Positions 6,522 to 7,341 of a stretch of 7,341 bases of DNA are shown here, piece by piece (within the stretch, counting starts at the first letter, position 1; every line of letters begins with the position of its first letter). A program made the translations under genes and the position numbers. The notes under the pieces were generated by a model, which did not search any database, was not told the DNA's origin, and saw only the letters and a program-made list of their open reading frames with translations. This DNA is from Deltaproteobacteria bacterium (lineage in GTDB: Bacteria > Bdellovibrionota_B > Oligoflexia > Oligoflexales > Bog-1112): assembly GCA_003136475.1 (NCBI GenBank), contig PLEQ01000171.1, positions 2,587 through 9,927 of the forward strand. Reading direction: 5' to 3'.

Positions 6522-7341
6522 TTAATGACGGGATTCGACTCTGTATATAAGGTCCTTCATGTGTGAAGCAATATCTTCTCGCGAAATTTGCCAAAAACAA
6601 AGCTTATCCCCAAACCGGCATTGCGCCTTACCATGTTTGGAACAGGGGCGACAACCGATCAGTGAGGAAAAGGCGCGACTTTCTTTTTTTCTTGGTGCAA
6701 AGCCAAAGCCCTCCACAGTTGGACCAAAAAGCACAAGGATCGGAGTTTCTACCGCCTCAGCTATATGCCCCAACGCGGAATCATTGCTTAAGAGACAAAT
6801 CGTTTGTCGCAAAGCGACCGAGTTCTCCCAAAGGCTGAGCTTACCCGCTAAGTTCAAAGTCGGGCCTTGCCATTGTATGGCGCTGCTAAGTTTCTCGCAA
6901 ATTGCCAGATCTCTTTCGTCTCCTAAAAATAGCAGCCCCAGCTTTGTTAAAATTTCGCTGCTCTTCAGGAACTGCCTGAGCAAAGCTAAGCTCTCAGAAA
7001 AAATCTCTAGAGGGGCCTGTTTGGTTTCGTAAGAGGCTCCGGGAGCAATGGCGATCCATGGGGTGCCCGCCAATTGAGCGACCCAAGTAGCATCGCCGCG
7101 GAAGTGCTCGGTCGGAAGGCTTGGTGCTAAGCCCTCCATCGGCGGGATAAACGTTTTAGGAATTATCTTTAAGGCTTGCAAAGCGTGCAGCAGCGCATCA
7201 CGCATCTGCTTAAATTGTGGCTTAAGCGTCTCCATCGCCCGCGGTGAGAGTTGGCGTCGCCGCCCATAAATTCGACTCTCAAGTATAAGACGATTTCTTT
7301 GCAACTGATTTTTGGGGCAGGAAAAAATTGGCCTGCGAAAT
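6522..7341 (-). CDS. LPS heptosyltransferase (glycosyltransferase family 9), partial (N-terminus beyond right edge)
   Basis: The frame is open to the right edge: 12 further residues, including the SCPKNQ stretch common before the family's mid-region, precede the first possible TTG start at 7304. The gene therefore starts outside. In-window length is 272 residues against a family norm of about 340-360, so some 70-90 residues are missing. Family 9 enzymes transfer heptose from ADP-heptose to the LPS inner core at the cytoplasmic face of the membrane. Visible signs are IAPGASYETKQAP (about 7010-7050), the sugar-nucleotide site of the second domain; SNDSALGHIAEA (6753-6788) and LFGPT (about 6717-6731), matching the 'SNDSG..H.AAA...LFGPT' core; and a cysteine cluster CRPC...C...C (6597-6653) seen in many WaaF-like proteins. 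It resembles heptosyltransferase II more than I, but I leave the symbol open because the N-terminal half is absent. It lies directly upstream of waaA, as is common for inner-core genes. Confidence 0.87.
   Translation of the reverse strand, partial: FRRPIFSCPKNQLQRNRLILESRIYGRRRQLSPRAMETLKPQFKQMRDALLHALQALKIIPKTFIPPMEGLAPSLPTEHFRGDATWVAQLAGTPWIAIAPGASYETKQAPLEIFSESLALLRQFLKSSEILTKLGLLFLGDERDLAICEKLSSAIQWQGPTLNLAGKLSLWENSVALRQTICLLSNDSALGHIAEAVETPILVLFGPTVEGFGFAPRKKESRAFSSLIGCRPCSKHGKAQCRFGDKLCFWQISREDIASHMKDLIYRVESRH

Noticed and set aside
6559..7032. 157-codon plus-strand open frame, the longest antisense frame in the window
   Set aside because: It is antisense to the conserved heptosyltransferase core; Ser/Cys/Lys-rich composition follows from the other strand and no domain is recognisable.
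1..7341. Search for a novel mobile, defence or RNA system
   Set aside because: No transposase, integrase, terminal repeats, repeat-spacer array, toxin-antitoxin pair or structured RNA candidate could be supported; nearly all sequence is explained by the genes listed.

Overview
The window is ordinary chromosomal DNA of a Gram-negative, flagellated bacterium. It carries flagellar hook-assembly genes (fliK, flgD), two genes for the LPS inner core (a family 9 heptosyltransferase and the Kdo transferase waaA), an Ada-type DNA alkylation-repair regulator, and one gene for an exported protein that I do not recognise. Moderate base composition, a sigma-54-type promoter before fliK, very long low-complexity FliK and FlgD tails and a Ser/Thr/Gly-rich, lipoprotein-like unknown would suit a Bdellovibrionota/deltaproteobacterial-type organism. 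That placement is inference only. I see no tRNA, rRNA, CRISPR array, transposase or integrase.

Layout from left to right. (1) Positions 1-412, minus strand: the N-terminal 137 codons of an Ada protein, running off the left edge, with a sigma-70-like promoter at 441-468. (2) Positions 583-1942, minus strand: an unrecognised exported protein gene that reads as one protein only if two -1 frame breaks are repaired. Each break is repaired by a single extra T in a short T run, giving exactly 454 codons. (3) Positions 1943-2216: a divergent intergenic region with a good sigma-54 promoter match at 2163-2178 and a 9-bp inverted repeat touching its -24 element. (4) Positions 2217-5260, plus strand: fliK then flgD, 11 bp apart, a two-gene hook operon. 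(5) Positions 5178-7341, minus strand: a heptosyltransferase (5' end beyond the right edge) followed after 18 bp by waaA, whose 3' end overlaps the 3' end of flgD by 83 bp.

How the genes work together: FliK measures hook length and switches export specificity, and FlgD caps the growing hook, so the plus-strand operon forms a hook-completion unit probably fired by RpoN plus an activator. WaaA adds Kdo to lipid A and the heptosyltransferase extends the inner core. Ada repairs alkylated DNA and regulates the adaptive response; it has no evident link to its neighbours. I found no convincing new defence or mobile system. The points most worth a second look are the twice-frameshifted exported protein, the sigma-54 promoter with its inverted repeat, the coding 3' overlap of flgD with waaA, and a repeated helical motif in the FliK N-terminus.
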